This document shows, one piece after another, positions 9,957 through 18,788 of a stretch of DNA of 64,000 bases. A model generated the notes under the pieces. That model made no database searches and was not told the DNA's origin. It was given only the letters and a program-made list of their open reading frames with translations. A program made the position numbers and the translations under genes. How positions within the stretch are numbered: the first letter of the stretch is position 1; each line of letters opens with the position of its first letter. Source of the stretch: an uncultured Anaeromyxobacter sp. (GTDB lineage Bacteria > Myxococcota > Myxococcia > Myxococcales > Anaeromyxobacteraceae); contig CAIOAK010000015.1 in NCBI GenBank assembly GCA_903855945.1, positions 124,001 through 188,000 of the forward strand. Reading direction: 5' to 3'.

Positions 9957-10847
9957 CTACTTCCGGGGGAGGCCGGCCCGGAATCGATGGCAGGCTTCGC
10001 AGGCCTTCTCCTGGGCGTGCCCCCCCGCCTTCTGGTGGCATCGCAGGCACTCCGCGCTCCCGGCCACCCATAGGTGGGGGGCGTGGCAGGCGGTGCACTG
10101 CTCATTCACGTGGCGCGCGTGCAGCCCGGCCGACTCGGCCACCACGTGGCAACTCCCGCAGCGCGCGACCCCCTCCCCGGGGGTGGCGGCGTGGGGCTTG
10201 TGGCAGGTCCCGCAGTCGAACTGCATGGGTGCACCGTCGGAGAAGCGGGCGGGGTGCACCCCCTCGGCGCGGTGGCACCGGAGACAGTCCCTCCGGGTGG
10301 GGAGCAGGCCCGGGTCGGGGGAGAGGAAGTCGTGGCAGACGAAGCAGTGCAGCTTCGCCATCCCCTGGGCACGGACGGTGTGTTCGCCGTGGCATTTCTT
10401 GCAACTCTCGGTGAGGGGATGGAAGCCGTGCATCCCCTCGGCGTGGCAGGAGACGCAGGCGATCCCCTTCTCGACGAAGTGGACGCGGTGGCCACGTGAA
10501 GTACCCACCTGTGGCCAGTTCCCGTCGTGGGAGAGGTGGCAGGAGGCGCAGGAGCCGATCTCGACAGGGGCGTGAGTCTTCGAACCGGCCGGCGACTTGC
10601 CGGCGACGAAGGCCTTCAGCATGGCGAGCCCCTGCTCCGGGGTGGAGTGGTGGCATCGCTGGCAGGCCACGCTCGCGTGGGTCCCGTTGGCCCAGAGGGA
10701 GAACTCGGGACTGGCCCGGTGGCACTGGGCGCAGAGGCGCGGGTCGCTGTCCACGAACCTCTTCAGCCGCCAGACGCCGGCCAGGGCGGCGAGGAAGAGC
10801 AGCCCCCCCACGACCGCCAGCACGTAAAAAAGGGGCCTCCGGCGCAT
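9957..10847 (-). CDS. membrane-anchored dodecahaem cytochrome c (NapC/NirT-type N-terminus)
   Basis: 296 aa with one N-terminal membrane helix (about 6-26) and then twelve CxxCH motifs: CAQCH, CQRCH, CASCH, CVSCH, CKKCH, CFVCH, CLRCH, CGTCH, CGSCH, CTACH, CLRCH, CEACH. That is one haem per about 22 residues, so the chain is mostly haem-wrapping. Anchor plus first haems resemble NapC/NirT/ImcH-type inner-membrane quinol oxidases; the rest resembles periplasmic relay cytochromes. Many extra His (HAPHLW, HLSHDGNW) can give bis-His ligation. It is divergent from the histidine kinase with 39 bp between starts. Probable role: moving electrons from the quinone pool into the periplasm; the terminal acceptor is not evident. 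Confidence 0.86.
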   Translation of the reverse strand: MRRRPLFYVLAVVGGLLFLAALAGVWRLKRFVDSDPRLCAQCHRASPEFSLWANGTHASVACQRCHHSTPEQGLAMLKAFVAGKSPAGSKTHAPVEIGSCASCHLSHDGNWPQVGTSRGHRVHFVEKGIACVSCHAEGMHGFHPLTESCKKCHGEHTVRAQGMAKLHCFVCHDFLSPDPGLLPTRRDCLRCHRAEGVHPARFSDGAPMQFDCGTCHKPHAATPGEGVARCGSCHVVAESAGLHARHVNEQCTACHAPHLWVAGSAECLRCHQKAGGHAQEKACEACHRFRAGLPRK

Positions 10848-10886
10848 GGGGGTGGCATTCTAGTCGAACGATCCCGGGACCCGATA

Positions 10887-12353
10887 GTGACCCTTCGGCT
10901 CAAACTCTTCGTCCTCATCGCCGGTCTCGTGGTCTTCGCGACCACGGGAGTGACGGCGGTGGCCCTATGGAGGGACCTCCTTCGCGGCCAGGAGTTGCTG
11001 TTGCGCGAGGGGAGCGCCATCGCGGCCTCCTCCGCACCGTCGGCCACCCGCTGGCTGCTTCCGACCGGGGTGGAGCCGGGCGGGAAGGAGGCGCTCGAGT
11101 CCCTCGTGCAGCGGGTGCTCCGCGCCGGCCCGTTCGACCGGGTCTGGGTGGTGAACCGGAGCGGGACGCTGGTGGCCTGCGCGTCTCTCCGGAACGAGCC
11201 CTGCCCGGACCACGCCCCGCCCAGCATCTTCCAGCGCGGCGCAACGCCGCTCGAGGCGCTCCAGCGTCTCATCCACCCGGAGGGGATCGTCGCCAGCGCC
11301 CCGGTGCTCCGGGAGGGGGAGCTCGTGGGCGCCTTCTACCTCGACTACTCCCACGAGGAGGTGGTGGGCGACGCCCGACGGCTGGCCTGGGGCGTCGCGG
11401 TGGTGGCGGGGTTCTGGATCGCGGTGGGGCTGCTGCTCGCGAGCTACTTCCTCATCCGAATCGGCAGACCGCTGGAGCAGGTGGTGGCGGCGTCGGAGCG
11501 GCTCGGCGAGGAGACCGGGCTGCAGCTGCCGGTTCCGTCCGACAAGGAACTGGCCGAGCTCGTCATCGCCGTGAACCGGATGTCGCGCCGGCTGGAGGAG
11601 CGCCGGCTGGAGAACGAGCGGCTCATCGCCTCCCTGGAGGAGCGGGTGGAGCAGAAGACCCGCGAGGTTCTCCGCGCCGATCGGCTGGCCACGCTGGGAG
11701 GCATCGCCGCCGGCTTCGCCCACGAGCTCGGCAACTCGCTCAACGTCATCCGGGGGTTCAACACGGTGGCGCTGCGCGAGCTGCCCGCCGATCACCCGAA
11801 CCGCCCCGATCTCGAGGCGGTGAAGCGGGAGGTGATGCGCGCGGCCAGCCTGCTCGAGCGGTTCCTCGTCTTCGCGCGGGCGCGGCCGGGGAGCGCTCAG
11901 GTCCAGACGGTGGAGCCGGTGATGGCGGAGGTGGTCGAGGTCCTCGGCCCGGCCGCCAAGGCCGCCTCGGTGACGATGGAGATGGGCTACGCGCCGGACG
12001 CCCCGGAGGTCCGCATCGACCCCGATCTGCTCCGGCAGGCCTTCATGAACCTGGGGCTGAACGCCATCCAGGCCCTGCAGCCAGGTGGCGGAGGCATCGT
12101 GCGGTTCAGCGGTGGCCGCGACGGGAACGACCTCGTCCTTCGGGTCGCCGACGACGGGCCGGGCATGGACGAGGAGACCCGGGCGAAGATCTTCGAGCCC
12201 TTCTATACGACCAAGGCCACCGGCACCGGCTTGGGACTCGCCATCGTGCGACAGGCGGTCGAGGCCCACGGCGGCACGGTCTCGGTGGAGAGCCGCCTCG
12301 GCGCGGGCGCCACCTTCGTCATCCGGCTCCCCGGGGCCAGGGAGGGAGCATGA
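10887..12353 (+). CDS. membrane sensor histidine kinase
   Basis: 488 aa from GTG 10887. Helix 1 at about 6-27, periplasmic sensor about 28-167 (no named domain recognised, two cysteines at 98 and 106), helix 2 about 168-190, HAMP about 191-243, then a coiled coil. The HisKA-type phosphoacceptor is His279 in GIAAGFAHELGNSLNVIRGF. The ATP-binding domain shows the N-box (NLGLNAIQAL), DDGPGMDEETRAKIFEPFY and GTGLGLAIVRQAVEAHGG. This is the NtrB-like kinase class that pairs with sigma-54 activators. Its stop overlaps the ATG of the response regulator (ATGA), so the two are translationally coupled. The adjacent cytochromes are plausible targets. Confidence 0.92.
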   Translation: MTLRLKLFVLIAGLVVFATTGVTAVALWRDLLRGQELLLREGSAIAASSAPSATRWLLPTGVEPGGKEALESLVQRVLRAGPFDRVWVVNRSGTLVACASLRNEPCPDHAPPSIFQRGATPLEALQRLIHPEGIVASAPVLREGELVGAFYLDYSHEEVVGDARRLAWGVAVVAGFWIAVGLLLASYFLIRIGRPLEQVVAASERLGEETGLQLPVPSDKELAELVIAVNRMSRRLEERRLENERLIASLEERVEQKTREVLRADRLATLGGIAAGFAHELGNSLNVIRGFNTVALRELPADHPNRPDLEAVKREVMRAASLLERFLVFARARPGSAQVQTVEPVMAEVVEVLGPAAKAASVTMEMGYAPDAPEVRIDPDLLRQAFMNLGLNAIQALQPGGGGIVRFSGGRDGNDLVLRVADDGPGMDEETRAKIFEPFYTTKATGTGLGLAIVRQAVEAHGGTVSVESRLGAGATFVIRLPGAREGA

Positions 12354-13705
12354 AGCTTCGCGTGATGGTCATCGACGATCTCGACTCGGCCCGACAGATG
12401 GTGAAGCGGGCGCTGGCGCGGACCTTCGACATCTATGACTTCGCGTCGGTGGCGGAGGCCCTTCCTGCGCTCGACCGCGCCGAGTTCGACGTGATCGTGA
12501 CCGACCTGCGCATGCCCGGCATCGACGGCCTCGAGGGGCTGAAGCGCTTCCAGGCCAAGCTCCCGGAGATCCCGGTCATCATCATGACCGCCTTCGCGAC
12601 CGTGGAGACGGCGGTCGAGGCGATGAAGGCCGGCGCCTTCGATTATCTGAAGAAGCCCTTCGACCCGGAGGAACTGGAGCTGATGGTGCAGCACGCCGCC
12701 GAGCACGGCGCCCTGCGACGGGAGAACCGGGAGCTCAAGCAACAGCTCTCCGGGACCTTCTCGGTGAAGGGGATGGTCGGCAAGAGCCAGGCGATGAAGG
12801 ACGTCGTCTCGATCGCGGAGCGGATCGCCCCGTCCGACGTGCCGGTGCTCATCGAGGGGGAGAGCGGAACCGGGAAGGACGTGCTGGCCCGCACCATCCA
12901 CGGTCTCTCCGGGCGCGCGAACGGACCGTACCTCGCCCTCAACATGAGCGCCATCCCGGAGAACCTGGCCGAGAGCGAGCTCTTCGGCCACGAGAAGGGT
13001 TCCTTCTCCGGCGCCGACCAGGCCCGGCCCGGCTTCTTCGCGGAGGCGAAGGGCGGCACGCTCTTCCTCGACGAGGTCGGCCTCCTGCCCCCCCAGCTCC
13101 AGCCGAAGCTCCTGCGCGTGCTGCAGGACGGCGAGTTCTTCCCGGTGGGCAGCCGCAAGCCCCAGAAGGCCGACGTCCGGATCATCGCCGCCACGAACGA
13201 GGATCTGAAGAGGGCGGTTCAGGAGGGCAAGTTCCGCGAGGACCTCTGGTACCGGCTGCGCGTGATCCCGATGCGGCTGCCCCCGCTCCGGGAGCGGCGG
13301 GAGGACATCCCGCTGCTCGTCGAGCACATGGTGCAGAAGCACGCCGTTCGCCTCTCGCGTCCGCCGCTCATGCCGGACGCCGAGGCGATGCGGGCGCTGC
13401 TCGACCACTCCTGGCCCGGCAACATCCGCGAGCTGGAGCACGCCATCGAGCGAGCGCTCCTCCTGGCCCGCGGGGATCACCTCACGGTGGCCGACTTCCC
13501 GCCCGAGATCGCGGCCCGCGCCGCCGAGATCGCCGGCGAGGGGCGCTACCGTGCCGCGCGCGACGCCTGGGAGCGGCGGTACCTGGAGGACCTGCTCCGG
13601 GAGGCCGGGGGCGCGGTGGGCAAGGCGGCCGAGCTCTCCGGGCTCCACCGCTCCACCCTCTACGAGAAGCTGGCCCGCCATGGCCTCGTGGAGGCGCCGG
13701 GGTAG
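12350..13705 (+). CDS. sigma-54-dependent response regulator (NtrC family)
   Basis: 451 aa. Receiver domain 1-120 with phosphoacceptor Asp52 (VTDLRMPG) and Lys101. AAA+ domain about 138-375: Walker A GESGTGKD (170-177), sigma-54 contact loop GSFSGA (217-222) in place of the usual GAFTGA, Walker B GTLFLDE (236-242) and NEDLKRAVQEGKFREDLWYRL. The Fis-type helix-turn-helix is at the C-terminus (GKAAELSGLHRSTLYEKLARHG). The Phe of the loop is kept and Thr is replaced by Ser, a conservative change, so activity is likely. It is coupled to the upstream kinase and converges on the nuclease gene with 10 bp between stops. Confidence 0.95.
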   Translation: MKLRVMVIDDLDSARQMVKRALARTFDIYDFASVAEALPALDRAEFDVIVTDLRMPGIDGLEGLKRFQAKLPEIPVIIMTAFATVETAVEAMKAGAFDYLKKPFDPEELELMVQHAAEHGALRRENRELKQQLSGTFSVKGMVGKSQAMKDVVSIAERIAPSDVPVLIEGESGTGKDVLARTIHGLSGRANGPYLALNMSAIPENLAESELFGHEKGSFSGADQARPGFFAEAKGGTLFLDEVGLLPPQLQPKLLRVLQDGEFFPVGSRKPQKADVRIIAATNEDLKRAVQEGKFREDLWYRLRVIPMRLPPLRERREDIPLLVEHMVQKHAVRLSRPPLMPDAEAMRALLDHSWPGNIRELEHAIERALLLARGDHLTVADFPPEIAARAAEIAGEGRYRAARDAWERRYLEDLLREAGGAVGKAAELSGLHRSTLYEKLARHGLVEAPG

Positions 13706-13715
13706 GGTCGCCCCG

Positions 13716-14633
13716 TCACATCCGTCCGCAGGGGCGGCGGAAGGGACAGCGGCGGCAGGCGGTGCGGTCCTCGATGGGGGGGAAGCGCTCCTTCGAGGCG
13801 GCGTTCCGGGAAGGATCGTCGAGGCTCGCCTGCATGGCGGAGATGCTCGCCCGCATCCGGTCCTGCGCCGCGGCGAGCGCCGGCCCGTCCACCGCCACGT
13901 CCACGCGCTCGGCGCCGGCGGAGAGGTAGACGAGGCCGCCCACCACCGACTCGGGCGCCGCCTGCCACTTCTGCTGGGCGTAGAGGGCGTACTGGGCCAC
14001 CTGCATGTGGTCCGCGCCCCGCTCCTTGCCGGTCTTCCAGTCGAGCACGTGGATGCGGTCGTCCTCGTCCCGGTAGGCGAAGTCGATGGCCACCCAGACC
14101 TTCGTCCCCTCGAAGGTCCAGGAGTCGAGCTCGTCGACGGTGAGCCACCGCTTCGGCGGGATGGCCCGGATCCGCTCCAGGGTCCCGCTTCCGTAGAAGC
14201 CCCGGATCGAGCCCTCGATGAGCTCGTCCCAGATGCGCTTCCACTCCTCGGGGGGCACCGGCTCGGCGTACTCGTGCTCGACGAGGCCCGGGATGCGCTT
14301 CGGGTCTCGCCAGTAGCCCTTCTCCCGGGACGCCGCGAACTGGGTTCGGGATCGCCGGCGCGTCTCGTCGAGCAGGCGGTCGAGCGACTGGGCATCGCCG
14401 CTGAAGCGGGAGCGGTTCAGCATGTGCCGGATGGCCTCGTGCACCGTGGAGCCCGCCCACTGCCAGCGCGACGAGAGGTTCTTCAGCACGTAGAGCTCGC
14501 GGGTCTCGAGCCCCGTGGCCGCGTCCCAGCCGCCCCACGAACCGTAGTAGTGGAACCAGTAGGCGCGCGGGCACTCGGCGAACTTCTCGTGTCGCGACTT
14601 GGACCAGGAGAACTCGTTCCGGAGCTCCCTCAT
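13716..14633 (-). CDS. RecB-like PD-(D/E)XK nuclease with Fe-S cysteines
   Basis: 305 aa. Nuclease motifs: the AIDFAYRDEDD segment (Asp), VLDWKTGK (D-x-K) and the following QVAQYALYAQ (Q-x3-Y), all in the right order. Cysteine in AECPRAYWFHY near the N-terminus plus CRRCPFRRPC at the C-terminus form the four-cysteine pattern of the AddB/RecB-family iron-sulfur nucleases (PDDEXK_1). No helicase domain is present, so it is a stand-alone nuclease, in DNA repair or nucleic-acid clearance. Its ATG overlaps the stop of the upstream M16 gene (ATGA), making it the last gene of the glgC-M16-M16 unit. That functional link is unexplained. Confidence 0.87.
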   Translation of the reverse strand: MRELRNEFSWSKSRHEKFAECPRAYWFHYYGSWGGWDAATGLETRELYVLKNLSSRWQWAGSTVHEAIRHMLNRSRFSGDAQSLDRLLDETRRRSRTQFAASREKGYWRDPKRIPGLVEHEYAEPVPPEEWKRIWDELIEGSIRGFYGSGTLERIRAIPPKRWLTVDELDSWTFEGTKVWVAIDFAYRDEDDRIHVLDWKTGKERGADHMQVAQYALYAQQKWQAAPESVVGGLVYLSAGAERVDVAVDGPALAAAQDRMRASISAMQASLDDPSRNAASKERFPPIEDRTACRRCPFRRPCGRM

Positions 14634-16087
14634 GGCTTGCGCACCTCCACGTCGCCGAGGGGAAGCCCGCCGAGCTGGGGCGTGACGACGGCCGGGTCGC
14701 CGACCATCACGGTGACGAGCCGCCCCTCGTCGAGCACCCGCCGGGCCACCCGCTGCACGTCCGCCGGTGTGACCGACTGCACCCGGGAGGGATAGCGCGC
14801 CCACCAGTCCTCGGGGAGCGCGTAGACCACCTGCTCGGCGAGGCGCCCCGCGATACCGGATACGGAGGCGAAGTCGCCCGGCAGCGATCGGACGATCCCG
14901 TCCCGGGCGTCCGCGAGCTCGGCGATCGGGACCGGGACGTCGCGCAGCGCGCGGACCTGGGCGAGCAGGTCGCCGAGGGCCTGTCCGGTGGCGTCGGCCC
15001 TCACGCTGCCCCCCAGGTAGGAGACGCCCCCCTGGCGGCTCGCGGCCTCGCGGGCCGAGAGGCCGTAGGTGTAGCCCTTCTCCTCCCGCAGATCGCGGAA
15101 GAGGCGGGAGGCGGATCCGCCGCCGAGCACCTGGAAGAGCACCTGGGCGGTGACGTAGTCGGGATCGCTGCGCGGGATCCCGGGCATGCCCAGGATGAGG
15201 AAGGTCTGCGGAGCTCCCTTCTTCTCGACGAGAACGGCGCGCCGCGCGGTGGTGGGCGCCTCCGCCGCGGGGGGGCGGGCCGGTGCCGCTCCCTTCCATC
15301 CGGCGAGCGCCCGTTCCAGGACGGGGCGCAGCGAGTCGACGTCCACGTCTCCGACCACCACGAGCTCGGCGGCGCCGGGGCGCCAGTGCTCGGCGTGGAA
15401 CCCGGCCAGGTCGGCCCGCGTGGTCGCCGCCACCGATGCCTCCGTGCCTCCCGCCCAGTGGCCGTAGGGGTGGTCGCCCCAGAAGAGCGGGCCGAAGGTG
15501 CGGGAGGCGACGGCGCCGGGCTGGTCCCGCTGCTGGAGCAGGGACACCCTCCGCTGGTCCTGGACGCGCGCGAAGTCGGTGGCGGGGAAGGCCGGGTTGG
15601 CGACGACGTCGCCCAGGAGGTCGAGCAGGCGCGGCAGGTGGCGGGAGAGCGCGGAACCGGAGACCCAGGCGGCGTCCATGCTCGTGCCGGCGGAGAGGCT
15701 CGCGCCCAGGCCGCCCAGCTCCTCGGAGATCTGGATCGCGGTGCGGGTGAGCGTACCCTCGGTCAACATGGCCGCGGTGAAGGAGGCCAGGCCCGGAAGC
15801 CGGCCGGGGTCGCGCGCCGCCCCGGCCTCGAGCAGGACGAGGTGGACGGCGACGATGGGGAGCCGGTGGGACTCGACCAGGCGGACGGCGAGACCGTTCG
15901 CGAGCCTGAAGTGGCGGGAGGACGGGAGGCGGAGCTCGGGCTGGGGGCCGAGCGCCGGGACGGAGACGGGGGGCGCGGCGACGACCGGCGCCGGAGCGGG
16001 GCTGGAGGCGGATTCGGGCAGCTTCGCCGGCGTGGCGCAGCCGGCCAGCAGGATGGCGAGAACCGCGGCGATGTTTCGGGCGCGCAT
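14630..16087 (-). CDS. M16 metallopeptidase-like lipoprotein, non-catalytic subunit
   Basis: 485 aa. Lipoprotein signal peptide with lipobox LAGC at about 13-16. The N-terminal M16 fold is recognisable, but the zinc motif HxxEH is absent: the corresponding region reads LASFTAAMLTEGT. The C-terminal half has the substrate-binding signature LREEKGYTYGLSA that complements a catalytic partner. Family pairs of this type (pitrilysin-like alpha/beta, PqqF/YmxG-like) work as heterodimers. It directly follows, with an ATGA overlap, the catalytic M16 gene, so the two probably form one envelope peptidase. Confidence 0.9.
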   Translation of the reverse strand: MRARNIAAVLAILLAGCATPAKLPESASSPAPAPVVAAPPVSVPALGPQPELRLPSSRHFRLANGLAVRLVESHRLPIVAVHLVLLEAGAARDPGRLPGLASFTAAMLTEGTLTRTAIQISEELGGLGASLSAGTSMDAAWVSGSALSRHLPRLLDLLGDVVANPAFPATDFARVQDQRRVSLLQQRDQPGAVASRTFGPLFWGDHPYGHWAGGTEASVAATTRADLAGFHAEHWRPGAAELVVVGDVDVDSLRPVLERALAGWKGAAPARPPAAEAPTTARRAVLVEKKGAPQTFLILGMPGIPRSDPDYVTAQVLFQVLGGGSASRLFRDLREEKGYTYGLSAREAASRQGGVSYLGGSVRADATGQALGDLLAQVRALRDVPVPIAELADARDGIVRSLPGDFASVSGIAGRLAEQVVYALPEDWWARYPSRVQSVTPADVQRVARRVLDEGRLVTVMVGDPAVVTPQLGGLPLGDVEVRKP

Positions 16088-17430
16088 CAGCGGGCCTCCT
16101 GGGCGGGAGCGGCCCGGGGGACGACCGTGAGGACCACGCGCCGGTCGGTGGCGAGGTACTTCTCGGCGGCGGCGCGGACCTCCTCGGCGGTGACGGCCCG
16201 GAACCGGGCCAGGTCCTTCGAGAGGTAGCCGGGGTCGCCCGTCTCCCAGAAGTACTCGTTCAGGTGGGCGGCCCGCCCGCCGAAACCTCCCACCGGCTCC
16301 AGCCCGAAGATCACCTGCGACTCGACGCGGTTCCGGGCTCGCTCCATCTCCTCGGCGGTGGGCCCCTCCCGGGCGATGCGCCGGATCTCCTCGTCGATGA
16401 CGGCGCGCAGCCGGTCGGGATCGACGCCCGGCTTGGGGTTGGCCACGAGGACGAAGCTGCCGGCGAGCGCCTGGGACTGCTGCCCGCCCATCACGCTCTG
16501 GGCGATGCGCTCCTCCATGACCATGCGGCGCACGAGCCGGCTCGACTTGGAGCCCGCGAGCACGTCGGCCAGGAGCGCCAGGGCGTCGTCGCCGTCGGCG
16601 TACTCCCGGGGCGACTGCCAGGCGAGGTAGAGGCGGGGAAGCTGCACGTCGTCCTCGACGGTCACCCGCTTCTCCGCCGCGAGCGGAATCGGGGCGGGAG
16701 CCTGTCGGGCGGGCGCGTCGGAGCGCGGGATCGCGCCGAACCACCGCTCCACGAGCGCCCGGGTCCGGACCGGATCGATGTCCCCCACGATGGCGAGCGA
16801 CGCGTTTCCGGGCCCGTACCAGCGCCGGTAGAACTCGCGCACGTCCTCGAGGGAGGCGGCCTGGAGGTCCTCGTGGGAGCCGATGGGCTCCCAGTGGTAG
16901 GGGAAGCCCGGGTTCCAGAGGTTCTCGAGCAGCACCTTCCAGGCGAGGCCGTAGGGCTGCATCTCGTACCGCTCGCGCCGCTCGTTGCGGACCACCTCCC
17001 GCTGGTTGTCGAGCTTGGCCTGGTCGAGCGTGGGGAGCAGGTGCCCCATCCTCTCGGCCTGGATGAAGAGCGCCTGCTCGAGCGCATTCGAGGGGACCTG
17101 CTCCCAGTACTCGGTCCGGTCCGGGCTGGTGGCGCCATTCCCACTCCCGCCGGCCGCCTCGACGAGCCGGTCGGCCTCCCCCTTGGGCAGGTGGGCGGTC
17201 CCCTGGAACATGAGGTGCTCGTAGAGGTGGGCGAAGCCGGTGCGCCCGGGGCGCTCGTCCTTCGAGCCGACGTCGTAGAGCACGTCCACGCCCACGATGG
17301 GCGCGGTGTGGTCCTCGGAGAGGATGACGTTCAGGCCGTTCGGCAGCCGGAACTGGGTGTACGGGATGGACGGCCCGGGTTCCGGTGCGGCGAGCGCCGC
17401 GGCGGCGAGGAGCGCGAGGAGGGTGGGCAT
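16087..17430 (-). CDS. M16 family zinc metallopeptidase, catalytic subunit
   Basis: 447 aa with a signal peptide (about 1-16, LLALLAAAALAAPEP). The zinc site HLYEH lies in GFAHLYEHLMFQGT, and the downstream glutamate ligand is in the LDNQREVVRNERRERYE helix about 75 residues later. The second M16 domain follows with SRLVRRMVMEERIAQS. This is the active partner of the non-catalytic lipoprotein encoded next. It lies 22 bp after glgC on the same strand and is coupled (ATGA) to the second subunit. Substrate unknown; periplasmic protein or peptide turnover is likely. Confidence 0.92.
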   Translation of the reverse strand: MPTLLALLAAAALAAPEPGPSIPYTQFRLPNGLNVILSEDHTAPIVGVDVLYDVGSKDERPGRTGFAHLYEHLMFQGTAHLPKGEADRLVEAAGGSGNGATSPDRTEYWEQVPSNALEQALFIQAERMGHLLPTLDQAKLDNQREVVRNERRERYEMQPYGLAWKVLLENLWNPGFPYHWEPIGSHEDLQAASLEDVREFYRRWYGPGNASLAIVGDIDPVRTRALVERWFGAIPRSDAPARQAPAPIPLAAEKRVTVEDDVQLPRLYLAWQSPREYADGDDALALLADVLAGSKSSRLVRRMVMEERIAQSVMGGQQSQALAGSFVLVANPKPGVDPDRLRAVIDEEIRRIAREGPTAEEMERARNRVESQVIFGLEPVGGFGGRAAHLNEYFWETGDPGYLSKDLARFRAVTAEEVRAAAEKYLATDRRVVLTVVPRAAPAQEAR

Positions 17431-17452
17431 CGCCCCCCTTTCTAACCGGAAC

Positions 17453-18697
17453 CTACGACTTGGGCTCGATCCGCATCCCCTTGGGGATGATCACGATGCC
17501 GCTCTCGGTCACCTGGAAGCGGGCCCGGTCCTCCTCGGGGTCGTATCCGATGACGGTCCCCGGGGGGATCTCCACGTGCTTGTCGATGATGGCGCGCCGG
17601 ATCTTGCAGTGGCGTCCCACCTTCACGCTCTCGAAGAGGATCGACCCCTCCACGTAGGCGTAGCTGTTGACGCGCACCCGCGGCGAGACGATCGAGTGGT
17701 GCACGTGGGCGCCGGAGAGGATGCAGCCCTCGGAGATGAGGGAGTCGGTGGCGTGGCCGACGCGCCGCTCCTTCTCGTTGTTGAAGACGAACTTGGCCGG
17801 CGGGTAATTGTAACGGATAGTGAAAATGGGCCAGTCGAAGTTGTAGAGGGAGAAGATCGGGTCGACCGCCACGAGGTCCATGTTGGCCTGGTAGTAGGCG
17901 TCCAGGCTCCCCACGTCGCGCCAGTAGCCCCGCTCCTTCTCCGACTGGCCCGGCACCCGGTTGTTCATGAAGTCGTAGACGAAGACGCGGCGGCGGGCGT
18001 GCATCGACGTGACGATCGACTTCCCGAAGTCGTGGGCCGAGCCGGTGTCGCCGGCATCGCGGACGATCTCCTGCACGAGCGCGTCGGTGCGGAAGAGGTA
18101 GTTGCCCATCGAGGCCAGGCAGCGGGTGTCGTCGCCCGGCATGGTCTTCTCGGTGCCCGGCTTGGGCTTCTCCACGAAGCCGATCATGCGGCCATCGGGG
18201 GCCATCTCGATGATCCCGAAGTCGCAGGCCTCGGCACGCGGCACCGGGATGGCCGCCACGGTCAGGTCGGCCTGGTTGTCCTGGTGGTACTCGAGCATCT
18301 GCCGCACGTCCATGCGGTAGACGTGGTCGGCGCCGAAGACGAAGGTGTGCTCCGGCTCCTCGTCGGTGATGATGTTCAGGTTCTGGTAGATGGCGTCGGC
18401 GGAGCCCTCGAACCACTTGGGACCGTAGCGCATCTGCGCCGGGACGATCTCCACGTACTCGTTGAGGAGCGAGGTGAGGCGCCAGGCCCGCTGGACGTGG
18501 GTGTTGAGCGAGTCGGACTTGTACTGGACGAGCACCTTCATCCGCACCACGCCCGAGTTGGCGAAGTTGGACAGGACGAAGTCGATGATCCGGTAGCGTC
18601 CCCCGAAGGGCACGGCCGGCTTGGCGCGGTCGCGCGTCAACGGATCGAGGCGGCGTCCCTCGCCACCCGCCAGGATCATCGCCAGAACCGATGTCAT
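17453..18697 (-). CDS. glgC: glucose-1-phosphate adenylyltransferase
   Basis: Makes ADP-glucose, the first committed step of glycogen synthesis. 414 aa, close to the usual 400-430. N-terminal nucleotidyltransferase signature [20 protein letters not shown] with the catalytic and regulatory basic residues; [10 protein letters not shown]-like sugar-binding segment near [30 protein letters not shown] (conserved); C-terminal left-handed beta-helix with [19 protein letters not shown]. Good ribosome-binding site GGGAGG 6 bp before ATG. No other glycogen genes are adjacent. A short AT-rich patch with unusual codons lies at 17805-17827. Confidence 0.95.
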   Translation of the reverse strand: MTSVLAMILAGGEGRRLDPLTRDRAKPAVPFGGRYRIIDFVLSNFANSGVVRMKVLVQYKSDSLNTHVQRAWRLTSLLNEYVEIVPAQMRYGPKWFEGSADAIYQNLNIITDEEPEHTFVFGADHVYRMDVRQMLEYHQDNQADLTVAAIPVPRAEACDFGIIEMAPDGRMIGFVEKPKPGTEKTMPGDDTRCLASMGNYLFRTDALVQEIVRDAGDTGSAHDFGKSIVTSMHARRRVFVYDFMNNRVPGQSEKERGYWRDVGSLDAYYQANMDLVAVDPIFSLYNFDWPIFTIRYNYPPAKFVFNNEKERRVGHATDSLISEGCILSGAHVHHSIVSPRVRVNSYAYVEGSILFESVKVGRHCKIRRAIIDKHVEIPPGTVIGYDPEEDRARFQVTESGIVIIPKGMRIEPKS

Positions 18698-18788
18698 GTG
18701 AAGCCTCCCGGGGCGACTTTAGCAGGGACCCGGGTGACGGCAAGGGCGCTTGGCGAGGGGACCGGCCGATGCTAGAAGGACGCCCTTC

